Position numbers and translations under genes: made by a program. Of a stretch of 64,000 nucleotides of DNA, positions 1 through 7,311 are shown piece after piece. Under the pieces are notes generated by a model. That model was not told the DNA's origin. It ran no database searches and saw nothing but the letters and a program-made list of their open reading frames with translations. The number at the start of each line of letters is the position of its first letter. Position 1 is the stretch's first letter. Source of the stretch: Halorubellus salinus (GTDB lineage Archaea > Halobacteriota > Halobacteria > Halobacteriales > Natrialbaceae); the NCBI RefSeq assembly GCF_020567525.1, contig NZ_JAJCVI010000003.1, positions 496,001-560,000 of the forward strand, given 5' to 3'.

Positions 1-1
1 G

Positions 2-694
2 CTCTCGGGTGCCCGCGGCGCGGAGGTCCTCCGCGACCCCGACGACGCGCGCCGGAACGGCATCACGTGGGGTGACGTGGACTTCGACGCGGGCGTCGTC
101 CGCGTGTTCGGGAAGACCCGCGAGCACCAGACGATGCAGGTGATGACGCCGGCACTCGAGCGCCTGGAGCGATTCCGCGCGCTGCTCGCGCCGCCGAGTG
201 CGGACTGGCCGGTGTTCGTCTCGCTACATCGACCGTCGCTGTACGCGACCCTCCGCGAGGAGCTGGGCGCGCGCGGCTGGCGCGAGGACCGCATCGAGGA
301 CCGTCTCGACGCGGACGGTCCGCTCGCGCTCGCGCGAAAGGAGGACGTGACGCCACGAGCCATCTCCCTCCAGGGTGCGCGCTCGATGATGCAGCGACGG
401 TGCGAGGCCGCGGACGTCGACGTCGACGGCGAGTACCTCAAACCCCACGGCGGTCGACGCGGCCTCGGGCACCAGCTGTACTCGGAGAAGGCCGAACTCG
501 CCCAGGAGGTCCTCCGGCACGAGAGCGTGACGACCACGCACGAGAGCTACCGCGAGGTGCAAGCCGAACAGCTCCGCGAGGACGCCGAAGCCGTGCTCTA
601 CGGCGACGACAGCGACGGAACGACCACTGGAACGACCGACGGTGCTCGAAGCGGGGCCGAGACGACCGACGGTGCTCGACGGGGCGACGACTGA
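2..694 (+). CDS. Tyrosine recombinase (integrase family), C-terminal part; 5' end outside window
   Basis: The reading frame is open from base 2 to the TGA at 692-694, so the N-terminal core-binding domain lies outside the window. What remains is the catalytic domain of a phage-integrase/XerC-D type recombinase, which cuts and rejoins DNA through a tyrosine. The catalytic set is visible in order: the first Arg in SGARGAEVL at the very start, HGGR (HxxR) near bases 448-459, a His in LRHESV, and the nucleophile Tyr in THESYREV near bases 538-552. The tail after the Tyr is a low-complexity Asp/Gly/Thr/Ala run. Only 3 nt separate it from the downstream antiporter, so they may be cotranscribed. Whether it mobilises an element or acts as a chromosomal recombinase cannot be told from this fragment. 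Confidence 0.85.
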   Translation, partial: LSGARGAEVLRDPDDARRNGITWGDVDFDAGVVRVFGKTREHQTMQVMTPALERLERFRALLAPPSADWPVFVSLHRPSLYATLREELGARGWREDRIEDRLDADGPLALARKEDVTPRAISLQGARSMMQRRCEAADVDVDGEYLKPHGGRRGLGHQLYSEKAELAQEVLRHESVTTTHESYREVQAEQLREDAEAVLYGDDSDGTTTGTTDGARSGAETTDGARRGDD

Positions 695-697
695 CCG

Positions 698-1708
698 ATG
701 CCGTCCCTCGCCGTCAGCATCGCGGTCTTCGTCGGGTCGCTCGTCGTCCTCCTCGGCGCGTCGGAGGTGTTCACGAGCGCGGCCGAACGCATCGGGCTCG
801 CGCTCGGCGTCAGTCCGTTCGTCGTCGGTGCGACGGTCGTCGCAGCCGGGACGTCCCTCCCCGAGCTGTCGGCGTCGCTGCTCGCGCAGGTCGCCGGCGA
901 ACCCGGTATCGTCGTGGGGAACGTCGTCGGGTCGAACGTCGCGAACGTCCTCCTCGTCCTTGGCACGACCGCGGCGGTCGGTGGCCGCATCGCCGTCGAC
1001 CGGGAACTCATGCGTGTCGACCTCCCGCTCCTCACCGCGTCCGCGGGCTTCCTCTGGCTCGCGGTCTGGGACGGCGTGTTCGCCTGGTACGAGGGCGTCC
1101 TCGCACTCGTCGGACTCACGATCTACCTCGAGTTCGTCGTCTCCGACGTCCACCGCCTCGAGGAGACCCTCGAGAGCGTGCTCTCGGAGGTCCGCGACGA
1201 GGACGTCGACGTCGACCCGGACGCCCCACGCGAACCGAAGGAACTCACCGAGGGCGTCACTGCCGGCGCGAAGACCGCCGTCGTCGCGGTCCTCTCGCTC
1301 GTCGCGGTGTTCGTCGCCGCGAACTTCCTCGTCGAGTCCATCCTCGACGTCGCAGCGACCGTCGGCGTCGGCTCGGAGGTCGTCGCCATCACGGCCGTCG
1401 CCGTCGGCACGTCCCTCCCCGAGATCGGCGTGAGCGTCGCCGCGGTCCGCCGCGGGAACGCCGACATCGCCATCGGGAACGTCCTCGGGTCGAACGTCTT
1501 CAACACGTTCGGCGTCATGGGCGTCCCCAGCCTCCTCGGTGTCATCACCGTCCCGGCGAGCGTCCGCGAGTTCGCGCTCCCCGCGATGCTCATCGCGACC
1601 GTCCTCTACTTCTTCATCGCGCAAGACCAGGAGATCACGCGCTACGACGGGTTCGCGCTCCTCCTCCTGTACGCGGTGTTCGTCGTGAACCTCTTCTCGT
1701 TCACCTGA
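698..1708 (+). CDS. Sodium/calcium exchanger family (CaCA) antiporter, YrbG-like
   Basis: A 336-residue integral membrane protein with the duplicated architecture of CaCA antiporters, which use a cation gradient to expel Ca2+ or a related ion. Each half carries the alpha-repeat motifs: GTSLPEL at residues 51-57 followed by GNVVGSNVANVL, and in the second half GTSLPEIGVS followed by GNVLGSNVFNTFGV. A hydrophilic acidic loop around residues 160-190 separates the halves, as expected in this family. About ten membrane segments are apparent. The length matches prokaryotic YrbG/MaX1-like members. It starts 3 nt after the recombinase stop. The exact ion is inferred from family only. Confidence 0.93.
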   Translation: MPSLAVSIAVFVGSLVVLLGASEVFTSAAERIGLALGVSPFVVGATVVAAGTSLPELSASLLAQVAGEPGIVVGNVVGSNVANVLLVLGTTAAVGGRIAVDRELMRVDLPLLTASAGFLWLAVWDGVFAWYEGVLALVGLTIYLEFVVSDVHRLEETLESVLSEVRDEDVDVDPDAPREPKELTEGVTAGAKTAVVAVLSLVAVFVAANFLVESILDVAATVGVGSEVVAITAVAVGTSLPEIGVSVAAVRRGNADIAIGNVLGSNVFNTFGVMGVPSLLGVITVPASVREFALPAMLIATVLYFFIAQDQEITRYDGFALLLLYAVFVVNLFSFT

Positions 1709-1738
1709 CCTCCTGACTTGGGTGACGAACCGGTAGAG

Positions 1739-1779
1739 TGCCCGAAGCGATGTGGTCGCGCGACACCGCGAATCGGGCA
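1739..1779. terminator. Nested inverted repeat downstream of the antiporter gene
   Basis: Arms TGCCCGA (1739-1745) and TCGGGCA (1773-1779) flank an inner 10-bp palindrome GTCGCGCGAC. It lies 30 bp after the antiporter stop and well before the next start, so a transcript-end hairpin is plausible. No oligo-T run follows, so termination is only inferred. Confidence 0.35.
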
Positions 1780-1841
1780 TCCGTGACCGTCCTCGGCACT
1801 GTCACGGAGCACGCCGTAGGCGGCCCTGGCTCGCACGTCAC

Positions 1842-1870
1842 CACTAACCGTCACTAACCGGCTACTTTAC
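1842..1870 (+). promoter_or_regulatory. Direct repeat plus TATA-like element upstream of the 65-residue gene
   Basis: The 9-mer CACTAACCG occurs at 1842-1850 and again at 1852-1860, one helical turn apart, directly before a TATA-like CTACTTTACG that sits about 27-35 bases ahead of the ATG at 1896. This spacing fits a leaderless haloarchaeal promoter with an upstream activator site. The assignment is by eye. Confidence 0.4.
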
Positions 1871-1895
1871 GTGCCCTAGCGTCAGTACGGTACGA

Positions 1896-2093
1896 ATGCA
1901 ATCCCGGTTCCATCCGCGGACCCCTTCGGTCTCGCGCCCGCTCATCCTCGTCTGTCTCACGGCGTGGGTGACGGTACTCGGTGCGTCCCTCGGTGGCGTC
2001 CTCGCACTGTCGGTGTCCGAGTTGAGTTCGTTCACCGTCGCGTCGACGGTGGTGTTCGCTGCTCTCGCGATCGCGTACGAACTCGGGTACTGA
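1896..2093 (+). CDS. Small membrane protein, unknown function
   Basis: A 65-residue ORF with a short basic N-terminus followed by two hydrophobic stretches (about residues 13-36 and 44-60) that could form a helical hairpin. It is not a member of any family I can name. Support for it being real comes from the TATA-like element and paired direct repeats at the right distance upstream, the GC-rich third positions, and the absence of a competing ORF. It stands alone: the gene before it ends about 190 bp upstream and the convergent gene after it is on the other strand. Confidence 0.5.
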   Translation: MQSRFHPRTPSVSRPLILVCLTAWVTVLGASLGGVLALSVSELSSFTVASTVVFAALAIAYELGY

Positions 2094-2122
2094 AAGCGCC
2101 GAAAATAGCTATCCCGAGGGAT

Positions 2123-3163
2123 TCAGGCGGCGTCAGCCCCGGAGTCGCCCGTGACGCCACTCGACGAGCCCTCGTTGACCGCGGTGACGACGAACTTCGC
2201 GTTCGTCACCAGGATTCCGACGTGGTTGCTCGCGTTGTTCCGAAGTGCGGCGTACGTGATCCCCGCTCCGTCCGCGAAGTTCGGCCCGAACTTCTTGTTC
2301 CCATCCTCGCCGTTCATCACGATCTTCGAGTTCCCGGCGTCGATGTCCGACACCTCCAGCCAGTCGAGTTCGTCCGCTGCTTTCTGCTTCTTGGCACCGT
2401 CGCTGGACAGTCCCGAGAAGTCGACGAGGTACGAGAGCTGGCTGAGGTTCGGGCGCTGGAGCTCGAACGTGTACCGGAGGTAGACGTTCGTCCCCGCTGA
2501 GGTCCCGTCTGCCTCGTTGTCGAGAGCGCTGGTGTCCGCGGCTGCGCCGTAGTAGCCCGCGTCGATGTCGTGGTAGTTGTTCTGGTGGCCGCCCTCGTGT
2601 TCACCGGGGTAGTCGCTCGCGCTCCCGATGCTCACACCGTTCAGGAACGACTGGAGGTCGACGCCGCCGGGGAACGACAGACCCGCGTAGTCCGGTTTCC
2701 CTTGCTCGTCCGCGACGACGAGCGGGCTCGCCGAGGAGTTCGGTGGGTTGCCGTCGTTGAACCGCGGGTCCTGGTTCAGCGCGGCGGCGAGGTCCGTCTT
2801 GATTCGGTACCGGCCGGTCGTCCCTGGCTCCTGACGCAGGTGGCCGTTGTTGACCGACTCACCGATCCACGGCGTGGCGCGGAAGATGGGCTGCCAGCTC
2901 CCGCCGTCGCCGACCTTCGCCTCGACGAGGTAGAACACCTTCCCGACCGCGTCGTCGAGGTTCTCCCAGTGCAGGTCGAAGTCCGGGTTCGCGGTCACGG
3001 CCGTGACGTCCCCGCGGTCGTTCGAGATGCTCGCAGGGTTGGACGCCGTGATGTTCACCGACGAGGCCGCAGCGCCTCCCGCGAACGAGATGACGCCCGC
3101 GCCGCCGACCGCAGTTATCGCGCCGATGCCTCCCGCCTTCTTGAGTAGTTCGCGTCGTTCCAT
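2123..3163 (-). CDS. Tat-exported protein of unknown function
   Basis: A 346-residue protein when started at the ATG at 3161-3163; 28 codons of open frame further upstream are basic and unlike a real N-terminus. The start gives MERRELLKKAGG, a haloarchaeal twin-arginine signal (RR followed by Leu-Leu-Lys), then a hydrophobic stretch and an AAAS cleavage region near residues 32-36. The mature part is acidic and rich in Asn, Gly and Ser, with no membrane anchor or C-terminal sorting signal, so it is probably released or cell-surface associated. I do not recognise a catalytic motif. Two segments rich in His, Tyr and Asp (around GEHEGGHQNNYHD) might bind metal, which is speculative. Confidence 0.7.
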   Translation of the reverse strand: MERRELLKKAGGIGAITAVGGAGVISFAGGAAASSVNITASNPASISNDRGDVTAVTANPDFDLHWENLDDAVGKVFYLVEAKVGDGGSWQPIFRATPWIGESVNNGHLRQEPGTTGRYRIKTDLAAALNQDPRFNDGNPPNSSASPLVVADEQGKPDYAGLSFPGGVDLQSFLNGVSIGSASDYPGEHEGGHQNNYHDIDAGYYGAAADTSALDNEADGTSAGTNVYLRYTFELQRPNLSQLSYLVDFSGLSSDGAKKQKAADELDWLEVSDIDAGNSKIVMNGEDGNKKFGPNFADGAGITYAALRNNASNHVGILVTNAKFVVTAVNEGSSSGVTGDSGADAA

Positions 3164-3459
3164 GTGTAATCGCCGGGTGGTCCCCCGACGACCGCACCGT
3201 CGACCCAACCTGCGTTTGTTATCCACCTCATTTCGTTTCGTAAACACCCGTGGTGGGGCGATAGCCAGCCTGTACCCGCTCCGTCGTCGTTCGGTGACTA
3301 GGTACGTGCCAGTTGGAATGCACTACCTTCGGTTGGGTCGACGGACGCTCGCCTCGAGGGGTGGAGGACGGCGTTCAGACGCACCGCTATCGTGTTGGCA
3401 GAAGAGACCGTAACGGTTCGATGCCGGGCGCAGGTGAGGGCTGTACCGGGCGCGAGCGG

Positions 3460-4038
3460 TCAGATTCCGAGCACGAGGTTCAGTGCGGCGACGACGACGC
3501 CCGCGAGGCCCATGCGCGCACCGGCGACGACCCACGACTGGTCGGAGATCGACCCGAGGTACGCGCCGAACGTGAACAACAGCGAGACGCCGAGCGCGAC
3601 CGCGAGCGCGGTCGCGGCGAACGGGCTGAACGTCTCGTCGGCGGCGAGGAACGGGAGGAGCGGGACGAACACGCCAACGACTGGCCCGATACCGCTCATC
3701 GTCGCACTCACCGCTCGCGCCGTCCGGTTCCGGCGCGCGATGACGGTGTCGTCGAGGTCGCGGAGCATCGCCGCCTCCACGCGCAACCGGTCGGCCTTGG
3801 TCTCCGCGCGCTCTATCTCCCAGACGCTCCACACGCCGGACGTACCGAGACCGACCGCGCCCCCGGCACCGATCGCGAACACGGTCGCGCCGTCGGTGAT
3901 GCCGGAGAGGTACGCGCCGACGACGACGCCGACGCTCGTCAACGTCCCGTCGAACCCGTTCGAGACGAAGTACCGGCGGGAGAGCGCGCGGACGTCCTCG
4001 TCGGCGAGCACGGCCCGCAGGCGCGTTCTACGAGACAT
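3460..4038 (-). CDS. VIT1/CCC1-family metal transporter
   Basis: A 192-residue membrane protein with the VIT1/CCC1 signature near its N-terminus (SNGFDGTLTSVGVVVGAY, residues about 26-43), where an Asp-Gly pair opens the first membrane helix. Family members move Fe2+ or Mn2+ across membranes in exchange for protons. A charged cytoplasmic stretch with several Glu and Arg (residues about 77-110) lies between helices two and three, as in the plant and yeast proteins where it binds metal. Three further hydrophobic helices follow. It is the second gene of a two-gene unit, starting 4 nt after the DUF211 gene. Confidence 0.85.
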   Translation of the reverse strand: MSRRTRLRAVLADEDVRALSRRYFVSNGFDGTLTSVGVVVGAYLSGITDGATVFAIGAGGAVGLGTSGVWSVWEIERAETKADRLRVEAAMLRDLDDTVIARRNRTARAVSATMSGIGPVVGVFVPLLPFLAADETFSPFAATALAVALGVSLLFTFGAYLGSISDQSWVVAGARMGLAGVVVAALNLVLGI

Positions 4039-4042
4039 CCGT

Positions 4043-4336
4043 CTAGTGGGTGTCCTGTGGCGTCGTGCTCTGCTCGACGAGTACGTCGCCAGTCACGACC
4101 TCGTCGATGGAGTGCACGGTCCCGCCGAGGTCGTCGATGGCGGCTTCGACCGCGTCGTCCGCGATCGCCTGCCCTTCGACGGTGAGTTTGACGTTCTGGA
4201 CCTCGCGGTCGGTCTCGACGAGGACGGCGTTGACGCCCGCGACGCCGTCGCAGCGCGCGGCCGCGGCCGCGAACTCGCGGATGTCCGGGTCGTGGGGCTT
4301 GAGGACGTCGAGAACCAGCCGTTTCAGTTCGACCAT
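4043..4336 (-). CDS. DUF211 domain protein
   Basis: A 97-residue protein starting at the ATG at 4334-4336; seven extra codons upstream are possible but lack conservation with the family start MVELKRLVLDVLKPH seen here. DUF211 proteins are small archaeal alpha/beta proteins with a ferredoxin-like fold; a crystal structure of one (MTH889) shows a calcium-binding oligomer. The gene is first in a two-gene unit with the VIT-family transporter 4 nt downstream, which suggests a role as a regulatory or metal-sensing partner of that transporter. That link is inference from position. Confidence 0.85.
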   Translation of the reverse strand: MVELKRLVLDVLKPHDPDIREFAAAAARCDGVAGVNAVLVETDREVQNVKLTVEGQAIADDAVEAAIDDLGGTVHSIDEVVTGDVLVEQSTTPQDTH

Positions 4337-4407
4337 GGCGGGCTTTCGACCGGTCACCGTTTCAAACTTCTGTGGGTGTCACCGCGACGAAGCCGGTCCC
4401 GCGACGA

Positions 4408-5325
4408 TCATGCGCCGTCTCCGGTCGGGACGACCATCGTGTACGTCTGGGTCGTCCCGTCGGACAGTTCGACGTTGATGGTCACGGTCGCCCCCGCCAT
4501 GTCCGCAGGGTCGCCGTTCACGTCGGTGAACCTGAACAGCGATATCCACGCCGTGGTGCCGTCACTGATCGTCGGCTCCGCTCTGTACGCGCCGCTGCTG
4601 GAGAAGTCGACGGTGACGCCGCCGCGGACGTCGAGGTCGGTTCCCGGAGTGAACCCGACGTAGCCGTCCGGAGGGTCGTAGTAGTCGAAGTCGCCGTCGG
4701 CGTCGACGTAGACAGCGACGGACTGCGAGGTCTCGGTGAGGTGTTCGGCGCCGTCGGTCCGGATGGTCATCTCCTCGATCGTGAGGTCGCCAGGCCCGTA
4801 GTTCGTGAGGTTGAACGCCATCCAGCCCGGGTCGCCGTTGTACTGGTACTGCGTGCTCGCACACTGGTACTCCAGGCCCCGGTGAGCGGTCTCCTCGGCG
4901 CTCCGCTCGACGGTCGCCAGCACGGCCTGGGACGCCTCGTGGACCAACCGGAGCGTCACGCGCTCGCCGGTCGTGGAACGCTGACAGTACCGCCAGGTCT
5001 CGCCGGCAGTGTATGCGCGGTCGGTCCCGTCGAGGCGGCCGTCCGCGAACGGCACGCGCTTGGTCTCGTCGGCCGTCTCCACGACGAGCTCGAGTTCGCT
5101 GCCGTTCACGCTCCCGCCACCGCGGTGGGTGAACCGGACCTCGTCGTCGAGGACGGTGGCCGAGACGCTCATCTGCGGGGCGGGTTCGGTGAGCGCGCCG
5201 TCGAGGTCGAGGACGAACGTCGCGGTCGCCCCGACGAGAACCACCGCGAGCGCGACCAGGAGCACGGTCGCTATCGCCGAGGACACGCCGCGTCTGCCGG
5301 GCGCCCGGAGGACTGGAGGCCGCAT
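4408..5325 (-). CDS. Archaeal type IV pilin N-terminal domain protein
   Basis: A 305-residue protein whose N-terminus has the archaeal type IV pilin form: a short basic leader (MRPPVLRAPGRRG), then VSSAIATVLLVALAVVLVG as the hydrophobic assembly helix. Cleavage by the prepilin peptidase PibD is expected after RRG. The remaining 270 residues form an acidic, beta-rich globular domain with three Cys and several Tyr-rich patches, longer than the roughly 150-residue adhesion pilins, so it may be a minor pilin or pilin-anchored surface protein. No other pilus assembly gene lies nearby. Confidence 0.85.
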   Translation of the reverse strand: MRPPVLRAPGRRGVSSAIATVLLVALAVVLVGATATFVLDLDGALTEPAPQMSVSATVLDDEVRFTHRGGGSVNGSELELVVETADETKRVPFADGRLDGTDRAYTAGETWRYCQRSTTGERVTLRLVHEASQAVLATVERSAEETAHRGLEYQCASTQYQYNGDPGWMAFNLTNYGPGDLTIEEMTIRTDGAEHLTETSQSVAVYVDADGDFDYYDPPDGYVGFTPGTDLDVRGGVTVDFSSSGAYRAEPTISDGTTAWISLFRFTDVNGDPADMAGATVTINVELSDGTTQTYTMVVPTGDGA

Positions 5326-5426
5326 CGCGATTGCATTGGTGTGTCCGGGAATAAACCTGCTGGCCCCTTCTACCGGCCGATTCCGGGTCTCCGAGTGGGT
5401 TCGGTTTCGAGGCGGGTCGCCGATGG

Positions 5427-5948
5427 TCAGGCGTCGGCGGGTGCGTCCGCATCACGTCGGCGCGCGGCGACCGTCCGGGCGAGCGCTGCCGTCAGGAGTG
5501 CGAGGGTCGGGACGAGGAAGAACCACCCGATGCTGAACACGCCGATCACGGTCACGACACCGCAGAGGACGGTTGTGGCCCACGTCACTCCGATTCGTCC
5601 GGTCCACGCGCTCGCGGCGCCGACGGCGACGAGGGCGAGGAGCGCGACCGACCAGAAGAACAGCACGGGTGCGTTCCCGCCGGCCCCGAACAGGTAGTCG
5701 ATGCCGGCGGTGCAGCCGCGGGTGACCGTCGTCGTCCCGTCGCTGGTCGAACTCGTCGACCGCCAGCACGAGACCGGCCCGAACGCGCCGAGCATGTAGA
5801 GCGCGCCACCGACGCCAGCAACCGTTGCGCCGCCCGCGCTCGCTCTCGCCAGCCGGTCGAGCGGCCCGCGCGCCGAGTCGCCCTCCCGACCGTCGTCGCG
5901 TCCCGTCGAACGGTCAGCCGCCGGGTCGTGGCTGGAGGATGCCGTCAT
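5427..5948 (-). CDS. Membrane protein, unknown function
   Basis: A 173-residue protein. The first 35 residues are hydrophilic and acidic/basic, followed by about four hydrophobic helices (residues 38-57, 92-112, 117-135, 140-160) and a basic, Arg-rich C-terminal tail. Two Cys in the first extracellular loop (CWRS and RGCTAG) could form a disulphide. I do not recognise the family. It is transcribed toward the pilin gene, about 100 bp upstream of it on the same strand, so a shared transcript is possible. Confidence 0.65.
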   Translation of the reverse strand: MTASSSHDPAADRSTGRDDGREGDSARGPLDRLARASAGGATVAGVGGALYMLGAFGPVSCWRSTSSTSDGTTTVTRGCTAGIDYLFGAGGNAPVLFFWSVALLALVAVGAASAWTGRIGVTWATTVLCGVVTVIGVFSIGWFFLVPTLALLTAALARTVAARRRDADAPADA

Positions 5949-6038
5949 ATCTCGACGGACGACCGCACAGGGGTTTACGATACCGTCCGTCGCTCGCGAC
6001 AGCGACTGTCGTCCGTCACACCCCGTCGGTCCAACGGG

Positions 6039-6122
6039 TGGTCCTCGCGGGCAGTCGGTGGGTTCTCGCGGGCAGTCAGTGGGTTCTCGCGGGCAGTCGG
6101 TGGGTTCTCGCGGGCAGCCGGT
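6039..6122. repeat. Four tandem copies of a 21-bp unit
   Basis: Units start at 6039, 6060, 6081 and 6102. Copies two to four begin GGGTTCTCGCGGGCAG and differ at one base each near their 3' ends; copy one differs at its first bases. The array sits in the gap between the stop of the FilR1-type regulator (6136) and the start of the membrane protein (5948), both on the minus strand. A plus-strand reading would give seven-residue protein repeats but that frame has no other sign of coding. Confidence 0.9.
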
Positions 6123-6135
6123 CGGGAGTCGGCTG

Positions 6136-6918
6136 TCAGGCGTGATGTGGGTGGACGCGTTCGCCGCTGTCGCGGTGGCGGTCGTAGCGGTCGGTCGCCC
6201 AGTCGCGCACGCGGTCGTCGGTCGAGTCGACGCAGGCGACGAGCTGGCCGTCGTCGTCGTACGCGCAGAGGAGCACGCGGTCGTCGGCGAGGGTCACCCC
6301 GACGGCCACGTCGACGGGCGTCCTGTAGAGGTCGAGGACGCCGAGGCCGAGGACGGCACGGAACTCGAGTGGGTTCTCGTCGCGCGCTCGCTCGACGGCC
6401 TCGGTCGGGAGCACCAGTTCGGTGTGCGTGCCGTCGGCCGCGAGTCGAGCGTGCGCGTCGTGATAGAGGCGACTGAGGACGGGCGAGAGCATCCGAACGC
6501 GGTCGGTGTCGAGCGCGCGGACGCGGTCGACGTAGAACCCGACGGGCCCCTGGGGGTCTTCGCGCGTGGCGGTTCGGACGGTCGCGTCGTCGAGCCAGTC
6601 GGGGTCGAGGGCTGCGGCGTCCGCCGGGAGCGCCGCGTAGAACGCTTCGAGTCGGTCGATCCGCCGGAGGTCCTCGAGGTAGTCGGCGTGCGTTCGCGCG
6701 ACGACTCGCCCGGTGGTCGTCAGGTGGTACGCGCCGTCGCGTTTCTCGACCCAGCCGCGGTCGTCGAACGCGGCGAGATGTCGCTGGACGGTTCGGTGGG
6801 AGGCGTCGACGGTGTCGGCGAGCGCGGCGGGTGCAGCGGAGGCGTCTCGCAGCGCGGCGAGCACGCGCCAGCGCTCGGGCGCGCCGGCGAGGAACGTCGC
6901 GTCGTCGAGAGCGGTCAC
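6136..6918 (-). CDS. Winged-helix regulator with FilR1-type sensor domain
   Basis: A 260-residue predicted transcription regulator. Residues about 10-70 form a winged helix-turn-helix (FLAGAPERWRVLAALRD, then TVDASHRTVQRHLAAFDD as recognition helix and a wing ending in YHLTTTGR). Residues about 125-250 match the FilR1/DUF1724 middle domain common in haloarchaeal and methanogen regulators, including RVRMLSPVLSRLYHD and a TPVDVAVGV strand. The start at 6916-6918 is a GTG. Target genes are not evident; the neighbour 60 bp upstream on the same strand is a small membrane protein. Confidence 0.85.
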   Translation of the reverse strand: MTALDDATFLAGAPERWRVLAALRDASAAPAALADTVDASHRTVQRHLAAFDDRGWVEKRDGAYHLTTTGRVVARTHADYLEDLRRIDRLEAFYAALPADAAALDPDWLDDATVRTATREDPQGPVGFYVDRVRALDTDRVRMLSPVLSRLYHDAHARLAADGTHTELVLPTEAVERARDENPLEFRAVLGLGVLDLYRTPVDVAVGVTLADDRVLLCAYDDDGQLVACVDSTDDRVRDWATDRYDRHRDSGERVHPHHA

Positions 6919-6979
6919 GATTCCGACGGTTCCACGCCCAGCCTCAAGGCGTTTTCCTCGCGGTCGTTCCCGGAGCGGT

Positions 6980-7183
6980 CTACGCCGAGGACTCCGTTTG
7001 CTGCTCCTGTTCGACGGCCATCTCGAGTATCTTCGGCGTGACGACGGCGTCGACCACCGCTATGGCGTACACGACGTACCGGATGGGCGGTTCGAGGAAC
7101 AGGGTGCCGACGACGACGAGGGCGAGCGCGCCGCTGATTCCGATGCCGTGGCGGAGTATCGGGTTCTCCAGGGGACTGCTCAT
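6980..7183 (-). CDS. Small two-helix membrane protein
   Basis: A 67-residue protein from the ATG at 7181-7183. Two hydrophobic helices (residues about 15-30 and 36-55) join through EPPIR, and the tail is a Glu/Gln-rich run (AVEQEQQTESSA). Small haloarchaeal membrane proteins of this type are common but uncharacterised, and I cannot assign a role. The 128-bp gap to the helicase gene upstream on the same strand contains an AT-rich stretch around 7190-7215 that could be its promoter. Confidence 0.6.
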   Translation of the reverse strand: MSSPLENPILRHGIGISGALALVVVGTLFLEPPIRYVVYAIAVVDAVVTPKILEMAVEQEQQTESSA

Positions 7184-7311
7184 GTCGACGACGATACCGA
7201 GGTCGATAATCAATCTGTCCGTTTCCGAACATCCGGCGAACCTGTCGCGGGCGAGATACCATCGCCGCCCCGGTCGAACCCGCGACCGACGGGAGGGGTC
7301 TCGGTCGCCCG

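Noticed and set aside
5928-6476. Plus-strand frame encoding seven-residue repeats over the 21-bp array
   Set aside because: It overlaps the regulator gene in antisense, has Arg-rich content and no start or family support; the repeats are DNA-level.
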